From the NCBI GenBank assembly GCA_947579605.1, contig OX388315.1, positions 496,001-560,000 of the forward strand: 64,000 bases of DNA, read 5' to 3'. A program made the position numbers and the translations under genes. Numbering within the stretch: position 1 is the first letter of the stretch; every line of letters starts with the position of its first letter. Source of the DNA: Athripsodes cinereus. Its lineage: Eukaryota; Arthropoda; Insecta; Trichoptera; Leptoceridae. Below the pieces are notes generated by a model. The model was not told the origin of the DNA. It saw nothing but the letters and a program-made list of their open reading frames with translations, and ran no database searches. Below, piece after piece: positions 47,801 through 49,837 of this stretch.

Positions 47801-49442
47801 AATTTTCATATATTTCACTTCCTTTTCATGTTCTTTACATCGTTCAATTTTTCTTCCAGGTTTTTTGTTTTCTTCTTCTTCTTTCTCCTCGCACATGCAC
47901 ATCGATTTCTCATAACACGTGACTGCTTTTGAGATTCTCGGATATCTGTGTTTTCTTTCACCCCTACTCTCATACATATCATCGTGTTCTGTCTTCGTCA
48001 TCATATATAAATAATGATTATTTTATTTTAGACTGTCTGATAGTTATAGTTTTGGCTCATGGAGATACACACCTATTCAAAACTGACACTAGAAAAGACG
48101 TCTATGTTGAGAATTTTTTGGAAATAGTAAACACATCTTCAAAATGGAAAGGAAAGCACATAATATTTATCTTTCAAGTAAGTATTTAATTCCAAACCTT
48201 CCCACTTTTTATCACGCTTTTCTCCCCACATCTTACAGCAATATTAGTTTAAGTTTTATCTATTCTCCTCATGTAAGTTATTTATTTATTTATTTATTCT
48301 TCTTGCACATTATCATTACATAACAGTGTTAACAAAAAAATATTTTTTTTTTAAAAACTAGGACGATATGCAGTGGCGAGATTATCACTATAAAGTGATT
48401 TCTTCCATCTAACCACGTTATTCCTAAATACAGAGTTTAAAAAAATACTATATTTCTAACGTACAACATACCTACTTATTATAATATTATGCTTACCACT
48501 TATGTTTAAAAAATGACTGAAAACTATGACGGAATGGCACCTTTTCACGGTTGCAATATGTTCACAATGCAAGTACATATTATTAAAGATAATATTTAAA
48601 GTAAATCAAACACTGTTTCATTCCACTATGAGATTGTTTTAATTATTAGAACGTTTTCAACTACAATGAAGTCATCATCAGTAATAACACAATACTAAAT
48701 CTAAAATTAAAGGACATACAACAATATTAAAAATCTAAAGAGTGGCTACAATTGTCAGGGGGTGTGTGGTGGGCGGGGGTGACAAGTTTAGGGGTGGGCT
48801 CAGGAGCAGAAGTAGTGGTGATGTTATTTGTGGGTTTTGAATATTTACTAAATTTTTATGATTATTAATTTCTAATGTTTCCAAGATGTACAGTTTTTTG
48901 CCTTTAGAACATTTTTGCAGCAATTTCACACCGCTGAGGTCAAACTCATGGCCCGTCTCTAGCATGGTCCGCCATTTCAGAATTAATACCAAAGTTCCTT
49001 TTAGTCCAATTAATAAAATTGATAAATAAACAAATATTGTTTTTAGACGTGTCGTGGTCCCTATATTTCAAAGGAAGTGAAAATTGTTGACAATAGTGAG
49101 GAAGAAGAAGTTCAGGATTCACAATCTACTTATGATGAGGCAGGAACATCTTCAGGAAAGAAAAACCCTCTTCTTAAACACAATGACACAATAGTATTGT
49201 ACAGTACGCAGTTAGGACATACGTCATTACGGCCTGCTGAAGGTTCCTGGTTAATTCAAGAACTGTGTAATGCAGTAGAGATATTAATAAATGAACGTGA
49301 AAATGTATCATTGACAGATGTGTTTATTATGACACAAAGAAATGTGGCATTTAAAACAGCGATAGTATATGGAGAAAGCTACAAACAGATGCCAGCGTAC
49401 AGCAGTACATTGAGAAAGCTTGTTATGTTTTCAAAAGTTTAA
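11803..49442 (+). CDS. Tandem-domain caspase: inactive caspase domain fused to an active one
   Basis: Spliced model: 11803-11812, 20385-20534, 25526-25660, 27779-27945, 28831-29194, 29899-30054, 48032-48177 and 49047-49442, giving 1524 nt and 507 residues. All borders are GT/AG and all phases agree. Domain 1 (about residues 35-270) has the caspase layout, but the catalytic His is Lys115 (VITKY) and the Cys is Ser156 (FFFQASKQ). Domain 2 (about 255-507) has Arg281 in DREGTEHD, His337 in LAHGD, Cys378 in QTCRG, Arg438 in SLRP and KQMPAYSSTL at 489. His and Cys are 41 residues apart, as usual in caspases. An acidic linker (about 388-410, with IVD and VQD) could be the large/small subunit cleavage site. 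No CARD or DED is seen. Family knowledge: Asp-specific cysteine proteases in apoptosis or immunity. Inferred: the inactive domain pairs in cis with and regulates the active one. The exon at 47332 may be an additional or alternative exon. Confidence 0.82.
11813..12808. other. Intron sequence with a small LINE-tail relic
   Basis: Mostly unassigned AT-rich intron. On the minus strand near 12590-12640 a short peptide STSEAVQWLSGREPRI resembles the peptide ATPEAVDWLTRLEPKL encoded on the minus strand near 20115-20180. The two are probably C-terminal relics of one retroelement family. Confidence 0.4.
13222..13233. repeat. Target-site duplication, left copy
   Basis: AGGTATCAACCT directly precedes the LINE and is repeated at 18673-18684. 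The second Helitron copy carries a single near-identical site (AGGTATCTACCT, about 57638-57649 read on the minus strand), i.e. the empty state. Confidence 0.9.
13591..14859 (+). CDS. LINE ORF1, gag-like nucleic acid-binding protein
   Basis: A 422-residue protein. It has an RNA-recognition-like middle region (KLFKSGIIRGVPLDLTEEEI) followed by three zinc knuckles: CHNCLRYGHTKARC, CSNCGGNHQSETC and CVNCSGTHSAINNTC. The C-terminal third is Ser/Thr/Pro rich. Family role: binds element RNA to form the ribonucleoprotein. Its stop (14857-14859) overlaps the ORF2 start at 14843, so ORF2 is probably translated by termination-reinitiation. The frame is intact. Confidence 0.92.
   Translation: MTSLLEAEPPDGPSKKRRFDHSYANPAPINVYGPHSSPPYLVIVENNDSEKFIHPMTFGGFLAKNKVEGITPGGVRADGRKKIAVTFASPDLANNFVGADMLTKNGLKGYIPNYKLFKSGIIRGVPLDLTEEEILRNIEVPLSYGKVNKIRRLNRRDTSSGNTEWKPSTTILITFEGQKLPKNVYLFYNSIIVEEYIQPVYICHNCLRYGHTKARCTSAPRCSNCGGNHQSETCPKKESPPCCVNCSGTHSAINNTCPEFNRQKKIKLTMTSENISFAQAAKLIPPSKKSYSEVTSGMINSQKQSLSPKAKINIPRPRTPTVPLIDKKKLKDLLAYTNGQPSNPQNGCALTQQKSTVTSFSASGETSQAVAEPVSSTLEQFISHILCFVNNSKNDQLNALILSSLSPIINCLTDSHQDGESN
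14843..18559 (+). CDS. LINE ORF2, APE endonuclease / reverse transcriptase / RNase H
   Basis: A 1238-residue intact polyprotein. Residues about 10-230 are an AP-type endonuclease (LQWNCRS, ALSETWL, MGDFNAHSPSW, SSDHFPI). Residues about 430-720 are the reverse transcriptase (AAFIDLRSAYDNV, GLPQGSVLSPILF, catalytic YADD). Residues about 950-1090 are RNase H (FTDGSK, TAECVAIEEAL, LSDSLSA, WIPSHAGIAGNELVD), with the acidic residues and the late His present. A Cys/His tail follows (CECGEIQTIDHLLLEC). It would nick the target and copy the element RNA by target-primed reverse transcription. No frameshift or stop was seen. Confidence 0.95.
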   Translation: MESLTEVSSTCTILQWNCRSAVSNKIDIEQLIKNYEPKIIALSETWLNPSISYTFPHYSCIRSDRADGRGGSALLIHSSIQFTTINIPTTSNTTQIVAVNINNIGYASIYIAPSNPFDMHFWNSVISQLPSSCILMGDFNAHSPSWGSSFYDSTGRNLLDFLDENNLIVLNDGSPTRLNHLSDRPSAVDLTICSPSYASNSTWSIIPDAYSSDHFPIIINIPAHILSLSTKANTGVYTTKKIDWENVSKDLSRISSNLASPSNYLDINSTYTSIHMALSEIINNNTIKSVKSKQPKQNPPWWDDECATQVRKRREAMRRYRGDMSNANFLNAKAVQAETKKKLKQKKREGWKKFCLSLSPYSSLSYVWNTINGFRNRDNVIIRQPEISCLEEFANKLAIATAPNCNELPTNEIFDKSYCWLDAPFQIEEIKVFLTNLQNSSPGPDGISYRLFKQFPDSLLHILLNIFNKCFESGTLPEQWKLQKVVPILKKFKDPALAASYRPIALSSCYLKILERLIKNRLEWYVEQNDLIPAYQFGFRKSRSCLDNLSILTTDIREAFCNKEMTLAAFIDLRSAYDNVHLPILKEVLSDLGTPPKLVQLIHNIMCDRTIMIQDKGRTIQRKIWRGLPQGSVLSPILFNLYCRKLGSSLHKDCQILQYADDIVLYLSRKNIDDLTGIMNSSLTSLNQWLTGAGLEMSPEKSKLVLFSTKHNPPEFIINVEGKDIPVCDEVKFLGITLNRKLSWNTHICNIVANCETHINPLRAVSRVWWGTHPLTMKMFYNALVRSRIDFGSFLWDPLPKYLEDKLNKIQAKCMRLIIGAMRSTPINSLQIEVAEMPLRIRRQLLSDNYYSKRFVLNNHPLTDKLSSLSNSLPLNLRRETHKPNLCQSHDFMSSLDNQCRKYDIPPIFTLPLKTIITNPQIVSLGINKGTKFTPKMTDQVFNNTINTNFPKHIQIFTDGSKNPTTQSCGAAVFIPSINLEGMFKLSSQSSIFTAECVAIEEALKICLMYQGWNKKFIILSDSLSAIQSLRVGSLRASINELILDIKRLLSLLDSSGVDVIFVWIPSHAGIAGNELVDALATRAADSDSPILEFAQPLSDILLDFKSNAFEKWNNQWGKPNVLVGARLRAIQPEVVRKPWFSKIKMNKFEIASICRLRLGHCLVAQHLHRLGILTEPYCECGEIQTIDHLLLECSLHKQYPLTVPAEGPLPGNSLNLLSSTRHFRQISKYLKYNDINI
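18673..18684. repeat. Target-site duplication, right copy
   Basis: AGGTATCAACCT follows the A-tail and matches 13222-13233 exactly. Confidence 0.9.
19593..19940 (-). pseudogene. LINE endonuclease/RT C-terminal fragment
   Basis: The minus strand encodes VTRREDGRWTSRILEW, RNVRRPQKRWVDDIVQ and WCRVARDRKVWKSFDEAY. This is the GH-TRR / RPxKRWxDD tail common in RTE-like LINEs. Upstream text (NETIRQKTKIVEIVNKV, KLKWQWAGHV) extends it to about 19940. It is 5'-truncated. Confidence 0.8.
20085..20215 (-). pseudogene. Short retroelement C-terminal relic
   Basis: On the minus strand a frame reads DIHEATPEAVDWLTRLEPKL then stop, similar to a peptide near 12590-12640. The family is not identified. It lies 170 bp before a caspase exon. 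Confidence 0.35.
20385..20534 (+). CDS. Caspase gene, coding exon 2 (domain 1 first strand)
   Basis: The acceptor is TTTTTTCAG at 20376-20384 and the donor GTAAGA at 20535. It enters needing two bases of a codon and leaves in phase 1. It encodes a short basic N terminus, then KGKVLVFYHDIFGG, the first beta strand of a caspase domain. In domain 2 the equivalent is GQVVVLNYNRRMEYGG, and the next intron falls at the same place. Confidence 0.78.
20650..20935 (+). pseudogene. R1-clade LINE fragment
   Basis: GATCCATGGTG, GCTCAATATGCGGAACATATCCTTTGGG-type text and later GTCAGCCGGGTTTAGC match the end of ORF2 of the R1-like element at 31677-37501 at lower identity. It begins about 115 bp after a caspase exon. 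It is broken and noncoding. Confidence 0.7.
21213..21500 (+). repeat. LINE tail, duplicate copy
   Basis: GACAGGCTCAAATACAGCATG through AAATGAGATATGAG is nearly identical to 22155-22455. It encodes RLKYSMQKTVLLSSTRIVRR and then a stop, with a shared 3' UTR. The upstream part of the protein is absent. Confidence 0.75.
21500..22020. repeat. Dispersed repeat (GCGTGCTGCG family)
   Basis: It contains CCTGTATCGAGGCGTGCTGCG followed by AT-rich text with many AAACAAACG words. The same core occurs in a block at 41967-42254. It separates the two LINE-tail copies. Confidence 0.5.
22022..22455 (+). pseudogene. Non-LTR RT C-terminal fragment (R4/R2-like)
   Basis: The plus strand encodes HEIKDMWRTPTTIIVPIV, MSVNGLIPKSLSNNLRKL and KYSMQKTVLLSSTRIVRRFL with a stop at 22232. 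PIVxSxxGxIPKSL followed by QKxVLLxTxRIVRxFL is a frequent C-terminal signature of early-branching, APE-lacking LINEs. The clade is assigned tentatively. The fragment is 5'-truncated, preceded by (AAT)n. Confidence 0.6.
22556..22950 (-). pseudogene. LINE C-terminal and 3' tail fragment (Jockey/CR1-like)
   Basis: Read on the minus strand: TLNRL, VGVTRCRSNQQKWGFLDEED, then HLLQCPLMRNACNVSDLM. These are a zinc-knuckle-like tail of RT proteins. Further down is a 3' end with ACATGTAAAAGTCTCACGCC and an AAATAAATAAA tail. The same 3' end recurs at 58070-58155. Confidence 0.7.
23267..23440 (-). repeat. LINE 3' end (CCACAAGTGGGGTAGCC family), copy 1
   Basis: ATCACAGCATATCCCACAAG, GGGTAGCCAGCAGACCAG and TTCAGGATGGGTGGCAAACC are shared with 28285-28460, 41885-42305 and 60780-60960. 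The plus-strand left edge is a (TAC)n run, so the element probably lies on the minus strand with a (GTA)n tail. It resembles the 3' UTR of the LINE fragment at 60349-60690. Confidence 0.6.
24040..24358. repeat. 53-bp minisatellite, 6 copies
   Basis: GTCCCTGCCGTGC starts recur at 24040, 24093, 24145, 24199, 24252 and 24305. The unit is 52-54 bp and includes TTACAGTCGGTTAGGTGTAG and CATCCTTACATGCTT. The last copy is the most diverged. It lies inside a caspase intron. Confidence 0.95.
24360..25525. other. Caspase intron, AT-rich with repeat relics
   Basis: It holds (TTTA)n at 24706-24728 and a MITE-like relic near 25255-25345 (CACCTTTCACAGGACACTCG) related to the element at 29571. No gene was seen. 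Confidence 0.4.
25526..25660 (+). CDS. Caspase gene, coding exon 3 (domain 1)
   Basis: The acceptor is TTTTTTGCAG, the donor GTAAGT, with phase 1 in and phase 1 out. It encodes FERIEKHFGRSMNFETELFP then NHEVIEKLIEIG, the helix-strand-helix of the large subunit. The RxGTxxD motif that supplies the pocket Arg in active caspases is absent here. Confidence 0.82.
25951..26091 (-). repeat. LINE 3' end (CR1/Rex-like tail)
   Basis: On the minus strand GGGTTAGTTGGAAGATATTG, then CAATAAACTCGCCCATTGCAC-like text and a run of TTATTATTAT form a conserved 3' hairpin and tail. The same tail is at 40115-40228, 40293-40421 and, more diverged, 48275-48420. Confidence 0.65.
26286..26822. mobile_element. PIF/Harbinger-like MITE, copy 1
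   Basis: The element is 537 bp, flanked by TAA at 26283-26285 and 26823-26825. The ends are inverted repeats of the form TGKGGTGTTCWCA..TGGCGAATATCGCC. Three copies exist in the window and no transposase. The 3-bp TAA/TTA duplication fits the PIF/Harbinger group, but family assignment is inferred. Confidence 0.75.
27133..27676. mobile_element. PIF/Harbinger-like MITE, copy 2
   Basis: It is closely similar to copy 1 over its whole length, with the left TAA flank present. The right flank reads TTT and the end has a small partial duplication (GAACAGTGCTGAACACC), so the target duplication is no longer intact. It ends about 100 bp before a caspase exon. Confidence 0.75.
27779..27945 (+). CDS. Caspase gene, coding exon 4 (domain 1, dead His site)
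   Basis: The acceptor is TAGTTTCAG, the donor GTAAGT, with phase 1 in and phase 0 out. It encodes YDILIVFVITKYTELEKYL to PKLFFFQ. It aligns with LIVIVLAHGD..IFIFQ of domain 2. The His-Gly pair is replaced by Lys-Tyr, so the general base is gone. Confidence 0.85.
28285..28460 (-). repeat. LINE 3' end (CCACAAGTGGGGTAGCC family), copy 2
   Basis: ATCACGGCATATCCCACAAG, GGGGTAGCCAGCAGATCAGC and GGATGGGTGGCAAACCTCAT match the other copies. The left edge is (ACC)n. Confidence 0.6.
28831..29194 (+). CDS. Caspase gene, coding exon 5 (end of domain 1, start of domain 2)
   Basis: The acceptor is TATTTTGCAG, the donor GTAGGT, with phase 0 in and phase 1 out. It begins ASKQDD where active caspases have the Cys (QACRG), so Ser replaces Cys. 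It continues with a short linker, ANFFIVKSYLSHKTEEGGTW (small-subunit strand and pocket), a terminal YLPPDAYSTLL, and then FGQVVVLNYNRRMEYGG. That last segment is the first strand of domain 2, so one exon bridges both domains. Confidence 0.87.
29571..29757. mobile_element. Short MITE (CACCCGGCAAA termini)
   Basis: The left end GGATCACCCGGCAAATAATT is mirrored by the right end TTGCCGGGTGCTCC. Inner text CTCGTTTTCGTAAGGTTTCG is mirrored by CGAAAACTTACGG. Relics of the same family occur near 1426, 5340, 10510, 25260 and 60965. Confidence 0.7.
29899..30054 (+). CDS. Caspase gene, coding exon 6 (domain 2, pocket Arg)
   Basis: The acceptor is AATGTTTTCAG, the donor GTATAA (weak), with phase 1 in and phase 1 out. 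It encodes EFVPDREGTEHDVERIRDTF then SKIGFDVITLNNLSKFQ. RxGTxxD followed by a helix and GF-V is typical of the large subunit of active caspases, and the Arg lines the substrate pocket. It is the domain 2 counterpart of coding exon 3. A diverged copy lies at 47332-47496. Confidence 0.85.
30520..31662 (-). pseudogene. RTE-like LINE, 3' half (host of an R1 insertion)
   Basis: The minus strand encodes reverse transcriptase from CCFIDYEKAFD through TGVRQGCVLAPFIFA and EYADDLALF. It then gives [35 protein letters not shown] and a stop at 30535, followed by a (GAT)n tail. The 5' half is at 37516-38040. The two halves rejoin across the 14-bp target duplication of the inserted R1-like element. Stops in the RT part mark it as decayed. 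The clade is assigned from the C-terminal signature, with moderate certainty. Confidence 0.82.
31663..31676. repeat. Target-site duplication of R1-like element, left
   Basis: TCTTGCGACTGTTG is repeated exactly at 37502-37515. In the RTE-like host it encodes part of the QQSQ segment on the minus strand, found once on each side of the insertion. Confidence 0.88.
32268..33775 (+). pseudogene. R1-like LINE ORF1 (gag-like), disrupted by insertion
   Basis: The reading frame starts at 32268 (METDDSEAERIFTPRKSLTR) and runs to KRRKKK at 32498, then hits a stop in an inserted segment. After the insertion it resumes at 32576 in another frame (KKTRGTPVAEDD) and runs to 33775. The second part is Ala/Arg/Val rich and ends with zinc knuckles CFRCQLYGHTQREC and CARCAREGHEERDC plus a third Cys cluster. 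Family role: RNA chaperone. The frame shift is 83 nt (77 inserted plus 6 duplicated). Confidence 0.85.
32499..32575 (+). mobile_element. 77-bp retroposed insertion inside ORF1
   Basis: The insert sits between AAGAAG at 32493-32498 and AAGAAG at 32576-32581. It contains an AATAAA and ends in a (TTTTA)n run. It looks like the extreme 3' end of another retroelement copied by LINE machinery. Source not identified. Confidence 0.65.
33765..36926 (+). CDS. R1-like LINE ORF2, APE endonuclease / reverse transcriptase
   Basis: The open frame extends upstream to 33552, but that part lies over ORF1. The likely start is the ATG at 33765 or 33768, overlapping the ORF1 end by 11 nt. About 1050 residues. 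Endonuclease at the N terminus (GQINLGRSRAS, VSIQEHLF, VAGDFNARSPLW, SCDHRLITW). RT in the middle (KKGMLRVIPKGN, GVFLDIAGAFDNAWW, GCPQGSVLGPFLW, FAYADDALLLLSG). C-terminal knuckle CVCGMGAQYAEHILWEC. No RNase H. No stop or frameshift was seen, so this protein may be functional even though ORF1 in cis is broken. Confidence 0.92.
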   Translation: MMANAASVLLGQINLGRSRASAIDLIRCMSKLSIPIVSIQEHLFSKVILDGADVPLAVVDRGPKPMAGFLFDSSRVQPMLLEGLSDEFRCCVCLRIDGREIFLVSVYFKYSDPVGTHLRGLSETLDALRGRPVIVAGDFNARSPLWHDRPGSERTGSGGPVEDFIFSTGLNILNVAGPATFAGPMGESWIDLTLCTDDLLLTLSNWRVHVGKVSCDHRLITWSIGGSLEIEPYGLWSFRGSRTNWEHFGMELKERMRNFAIWLTEGADKAGEKFNSAVVNTAVTVMGRCRPGGRRTTNWWTPELTDLRRQFKSAERAFCPVRSGSVLRDSPEGKRLLERLQRARGSYQLAIRHAKTSAWKEWITETGNADPWSVTKTIVKSKRSADHYLTSIVAGGSETVCIDSTLRTLLDGLVPLDSISRDTPFHAALRFLSRCPPDESIIEPDDVTHSELGEIVKNLGPRKAPGFDRINGAIVKKVWTYCPAEMLALYQACLNEGIFPEVWKKGMLRVIPKGNDKPLSDIKAYRPITLLPSFGKILEILVRNRLAGTLVPGDPKQFGFSRGLSTEHAIEACLKWRNECEDKNVLGVFLDIAGAFDNAWWPLILAKLKIRGCPRWLFNVVSSYFSNRSVMITHAGIVVERIVDMGCPQGSVLGPFLWNVLFDDLLKMDLPPGCTIFAYADDALLLLSGSTRSAIENKFKIAIERILTWGNVNRLVFSPSKTSAMWLRGSLGDRNPVLRMSGSPVRVVNEVRYLGVVLDRGLSFLPHVRATAGKAGVLFFTLRRLSRGTWGLRWRTVKTIYRATYVAQVTYAARVWSHRLLVGSVSMAVLRGQRLPLLAVTGAYRTAASDGLPVIAGVLPADLEILDSVARRKIKADGVVVHFGMSVHAEPGIRGYNRAVSTIRKRTMEVWQERWDGGRTARLVYSFLPNVCERMKKRFLSFDHFTVQLITGHGDLRGKLFDLGLVDDPWCVCGMGAQYAEHILWECPVMMDARDLMLEEMSDGTPRPVWFGEVLLCPQNFRAFQRFVDSWVSRWDLLRGPGLPPADAGRSEN
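37502..37515. repeat. Target-site duplication of R1-like element, right
   Basis: TCTTGCGACTGTTG, identical to 31663-31676. Confidence 0.88.
37516..38040 (-). pseudogene. RTE-like LINE, 5' half of the split copy
   Basis: The minus strand reads LVRGRWREHFEFILNRPDPS, EIEAALKRLKNNKAPGEDGI, DWRNGSIVTLFKKGNPLECG and QQCGFVPGKSCSDAIF, the fingers and start of the palm of the reverse transcriptase. It continues in 30520-31662 once the R1-like insert is ignored. It is 5'-truncated at about 38040, where another LINE begins in the opposite direction. Confidence 0.83.
38041..39835 (+). pseudogene. Non-LTR reverse transcriptase, 5'-truncated and frameshifted
   Basis: The reading frame from about 38041 to 39532 encodes fingers (MDEIKNALKKAKNGKAVGYD), FCAFVDLEKAYDRVD, GVKQGCAMSPWLFNLY and MFADDLVLMAESESDL. 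The frame then shifts near 39484-39530 and continues to 39807 with LRWFGRVERMNEDRMTKKIY and RRRGRPRIKWQDHLN. The tail is (TATG)n, as in RTE-like elements. The endonuclease is missing. The upstream part of the same open frame (37706-38040) is antisense to the neighbouring LINE and is not part of it. Confidence 0.87.
39836..40090 (-). pseudogene. LINE 3' fragment of a related family
   Basis: The minus strand encodes IKRIYLSERRCVKKRGRPRT and DQILTDGHVLSKRNQRACMR, a tail close to the element at 38041-39835. It has a short 3' UTR (GTTCTCTCTGCCTACCCCC) and ends next to that element's own tail. Confidence 0.8.
40115..40228 (-). repeat. LINE 3' end (CR1/Rex-like tail)
   Basis: Minus strand GGGTTAGCTGGAAGATATCA with CTCTCCCATTGCACAAAATT and an (ATT)n tail, as at 25951. 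Confidence 0.65.
40293..40421 (-). repeat. LINE 3' end (CR1/Rex-like tail)
   Basis: Minus strand GGGTTAGTTGGAAGATATCG with CTCGCCCATTGTGCAAAATT. It lies in tandem with the previous tail. Confidence 0.65.
40697..40960. mobile_element. Palindromic MITE with TA duplication
   Basis: The 264-bp element starts CACTGAGAAAAATACT and ends AGTATTTTTCTCAGTG, flanked by TA on both sides. The arms are complementary over most of their length (AGATCGTACAAACGAT, TTAATATTATA). The TA duplication suggests a Tc1/mariner-type origin. A related left part is at 42659-42830. Confidence 0.75.
41340..41740 (-). pseudogene. I-like LINE ORF2 C-terminal fragment
   Basis: The minus strand encodes ISLISRMRIGHCLVATHLAR then CECGTNEESLDHVFFECPKY, homologous to the tail of ORF2 of the full-length I-like element (CECGEIQTIDHLLLEC). 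It is 5'-truncated. Confidence 0.8.
41885..42305 (-). repeat. LINE 3' end copy 3, interrupted by another repeat
   Basis: The left part, (CTA)n then TGGCCAGCAGACCAGCTG to about 41966, and the right part (TTCAGGATGGGTGGCAAACT, 42254-42305) are halves of the CCACAAGTGGGGTAGCC family. Between them, 41967-42254 carries (AAT)n, CCTCACTAGGTTACCCTGGA and GAGGCGTGCTGCG, a family also present at 21500-22020. Confidence 0.6.
42659..43617. other. MITE relic and AT-rich intron sequence
   Basis: CACTGAGAAAAATACTAACG at 42660 repeats the left arm of the palindromic MITE at 40697. A right-end-like TTTTCTCAGTG occurs near 46131, so a larger disrupted element is possible. No coding sequence was recognised. 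Confidence 0.4.
43618..44395. repeat. Large inverted repeat of a Penelope-like terminus
   Basis: Text running from ATGAAAACAAAACTG through AGGTTTCGACCTATGAGGTC and ACCTACCTATTAAGACATAG-type sequence on the left is mirrored on the right to about 44395. The arms are about 300 bp. Read on the minus strand, GACCTCATAGGTCGAAACC has stem II plus GAAAC of a hammerhead. The same unit recurs at 54514-55510. Confidence 0.55.
44396..46195. other. Caspase intron, AT-rich, no gene seen
   Basis: No recognisable protein or clear element boundary was found. Confidence 0.4.
46215..46595 (+). pseudogene. LTR retrotransposon gag relic (Ty3/gypsy, errantivirus-like)
   Basis: Broken frames encode KMFLRGLPHHLSMVV-type text, a stop, then TMVTEEENFIYVQNR, and a Pro/Arg/Phe-rich tail. 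The pattern FxRGLxxxLxxxV..P..LExAIxxxxEEENF is typical of gypsy-type gag proteins of insects. A stop and the lack of pol or LTRs mark it as a dead fragment. It is bounded by a 21-bp direct repeat. Confidence 0.6.
46240..46611. repeat. 21-bp direct repeat bounding the gag relic
   Basis: AGGTGATCGACTACCTGCGC(C) occurs at about 46239-46259 and 46590-46610, an exact 21-bp match. Confidence 0.85.
46745..46790 (+). repeat. SINE 3' tail fragment
   Basis: GTATTTGGGTTTGTAACAAA with AGATACATCTTTAAAA matches the 3' end of the SINEs at 52683 and 59490. Confidence 0.6.
47332..47496 (+). CDS. Caspase gene, diverged duplicate of coding exon 6 (alternative exon?)
   Basis: The acceptor AATGTTTTCAG is identical to that of coding exon 6. 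The donor is GTGAAA, with phase 1 in and phase 1 out. It encodes EFVLDDAETENEV, then SADFSKLPTEVQYDVLSEIP. It aligns with EFVPDREGTEHDV and LNNLSKFQIEGGFLTKF of exon 6, but the pocket Arg and the Gly are lost. Inserted after exon 6 it keeps the frame (562 residues); swapped for it, the active domain would lose its Arg. It could also be a non-used relic, though 55 codons stay open. Confidence 0.6.
48032..48177 (+). CDS. Caspase gene, coding exon 7 (domain 2, catalytic His)
   Basis: The acceptor is TTTTATTTTAG, the donor GTAAGT, with phase 1 in and phase 0 out. It encodes DCLIVIVLAHGDTHLFKTDT to HIIFIFQ. AHGD supplies the catalytic His. It is the counterpart of coding exon 4, with the same intron phases. 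Confidence 0.87.
48275..48700 (-). repeat. LINE tail and hammerhead-like relic
   Basis: 48275-48420 is a diverged CR1/Rex-like 3' end (minus strand GGTTAGATGGAAGAAATCAC). Read on the minus strand, 48640-48690 gives ACTGATGATGACTTCATTG followed by TAGTTGAAAACGTT, i.e. a CTGATGA box, a possible stem II and a GAAA box, as in hammerhead ribozymes of Penelope-like elements. Activity is not implied. Confidence 0.45.
49047..49442 (+). CDS. Caspase gene, terminal coding exon 8 (catalytic Cys, small subunit)
   Basis: The acceptor is TTGTTTTTAG, phase 0 in, stop TAA at 49440-49442. It starts TCRGP, completing QTCRG. An acidic linker follows (KIVDNSEEEEVQDSQSTYDE), then TIVLYSTQLGHTSLRPAEGS, WLIQELCNAV and KQMPAYSSTLRKLVMF. 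These are the small-subunit strands, pocket Arg and conserved tail. It is the counterpart of coding exon 5 in domain 1. Confidence 0.92.
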   Translation, partial: TCRGPYISKEVKIVDNSEEEEVQDSQSTYDEAGTSSGKKNPLLKHNDTIVLYSTQLGHTSLRPAEGSWLIQELCNAVEILINERENVSLTDVFIMTQRNVAFKTAIVYGESYKQMPAYSSTLRKLVMFSKV

Positions 49443-49473
49443 CCCGATGATCCTTATGAACAGCTAAGACAAC

Positions 49474-49479
49474 AATAAA
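49474..49479 (+). promoter_or_regulatory. Polyadenylation signal of the caspase gene
   Basis: AATAAA lies 32 nt after the stop codon and is followed by a GT-rich stretch. This fits a short 3' UTR. Confidence 0.6.
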
Positions 49480-49837
49480 GTGGTTAGATGACGGAAATCA
49501 CTATATAATTTTAAGTAGCGATAATCCTGAAATCGACTATCATCACAATCTTTCGTTTACATAACTATATTTATTTCAATCAATATAAGGTATTTATCTT
49601 TTACAATACATATAAAATAAACATAAAACATTTAGCAATCCTCAATACATGAAATTTAATATAATAGAACATAGGTAGGTACCAAAACATTAGCGCGTTC
49701 ATACAATCATGCATACATATTATACAACCATGGCAACTGGCAACACACCATTTGTCCATCCAGATCATGGATGTATATAACTCCTACAGCTAAACTAGCG
49801 CACGAATACTTTATTTTATAAGTTAACACAATATAAG

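Noticed and set aside
47312..48004. 230-codon minus-strand open frame opposite caspase exons
   Set aside because: It is antisense to the duplicated exon at 47332 and has no recognisable domain. The plus-strand exon has splice sites and homology.
48735..48992. Pro/Ser/Thr-rich minus-strand open frame in the caspase intron
   Set aside because: Low-complexity translation of a GT-rich stretch with no domain or splice context.
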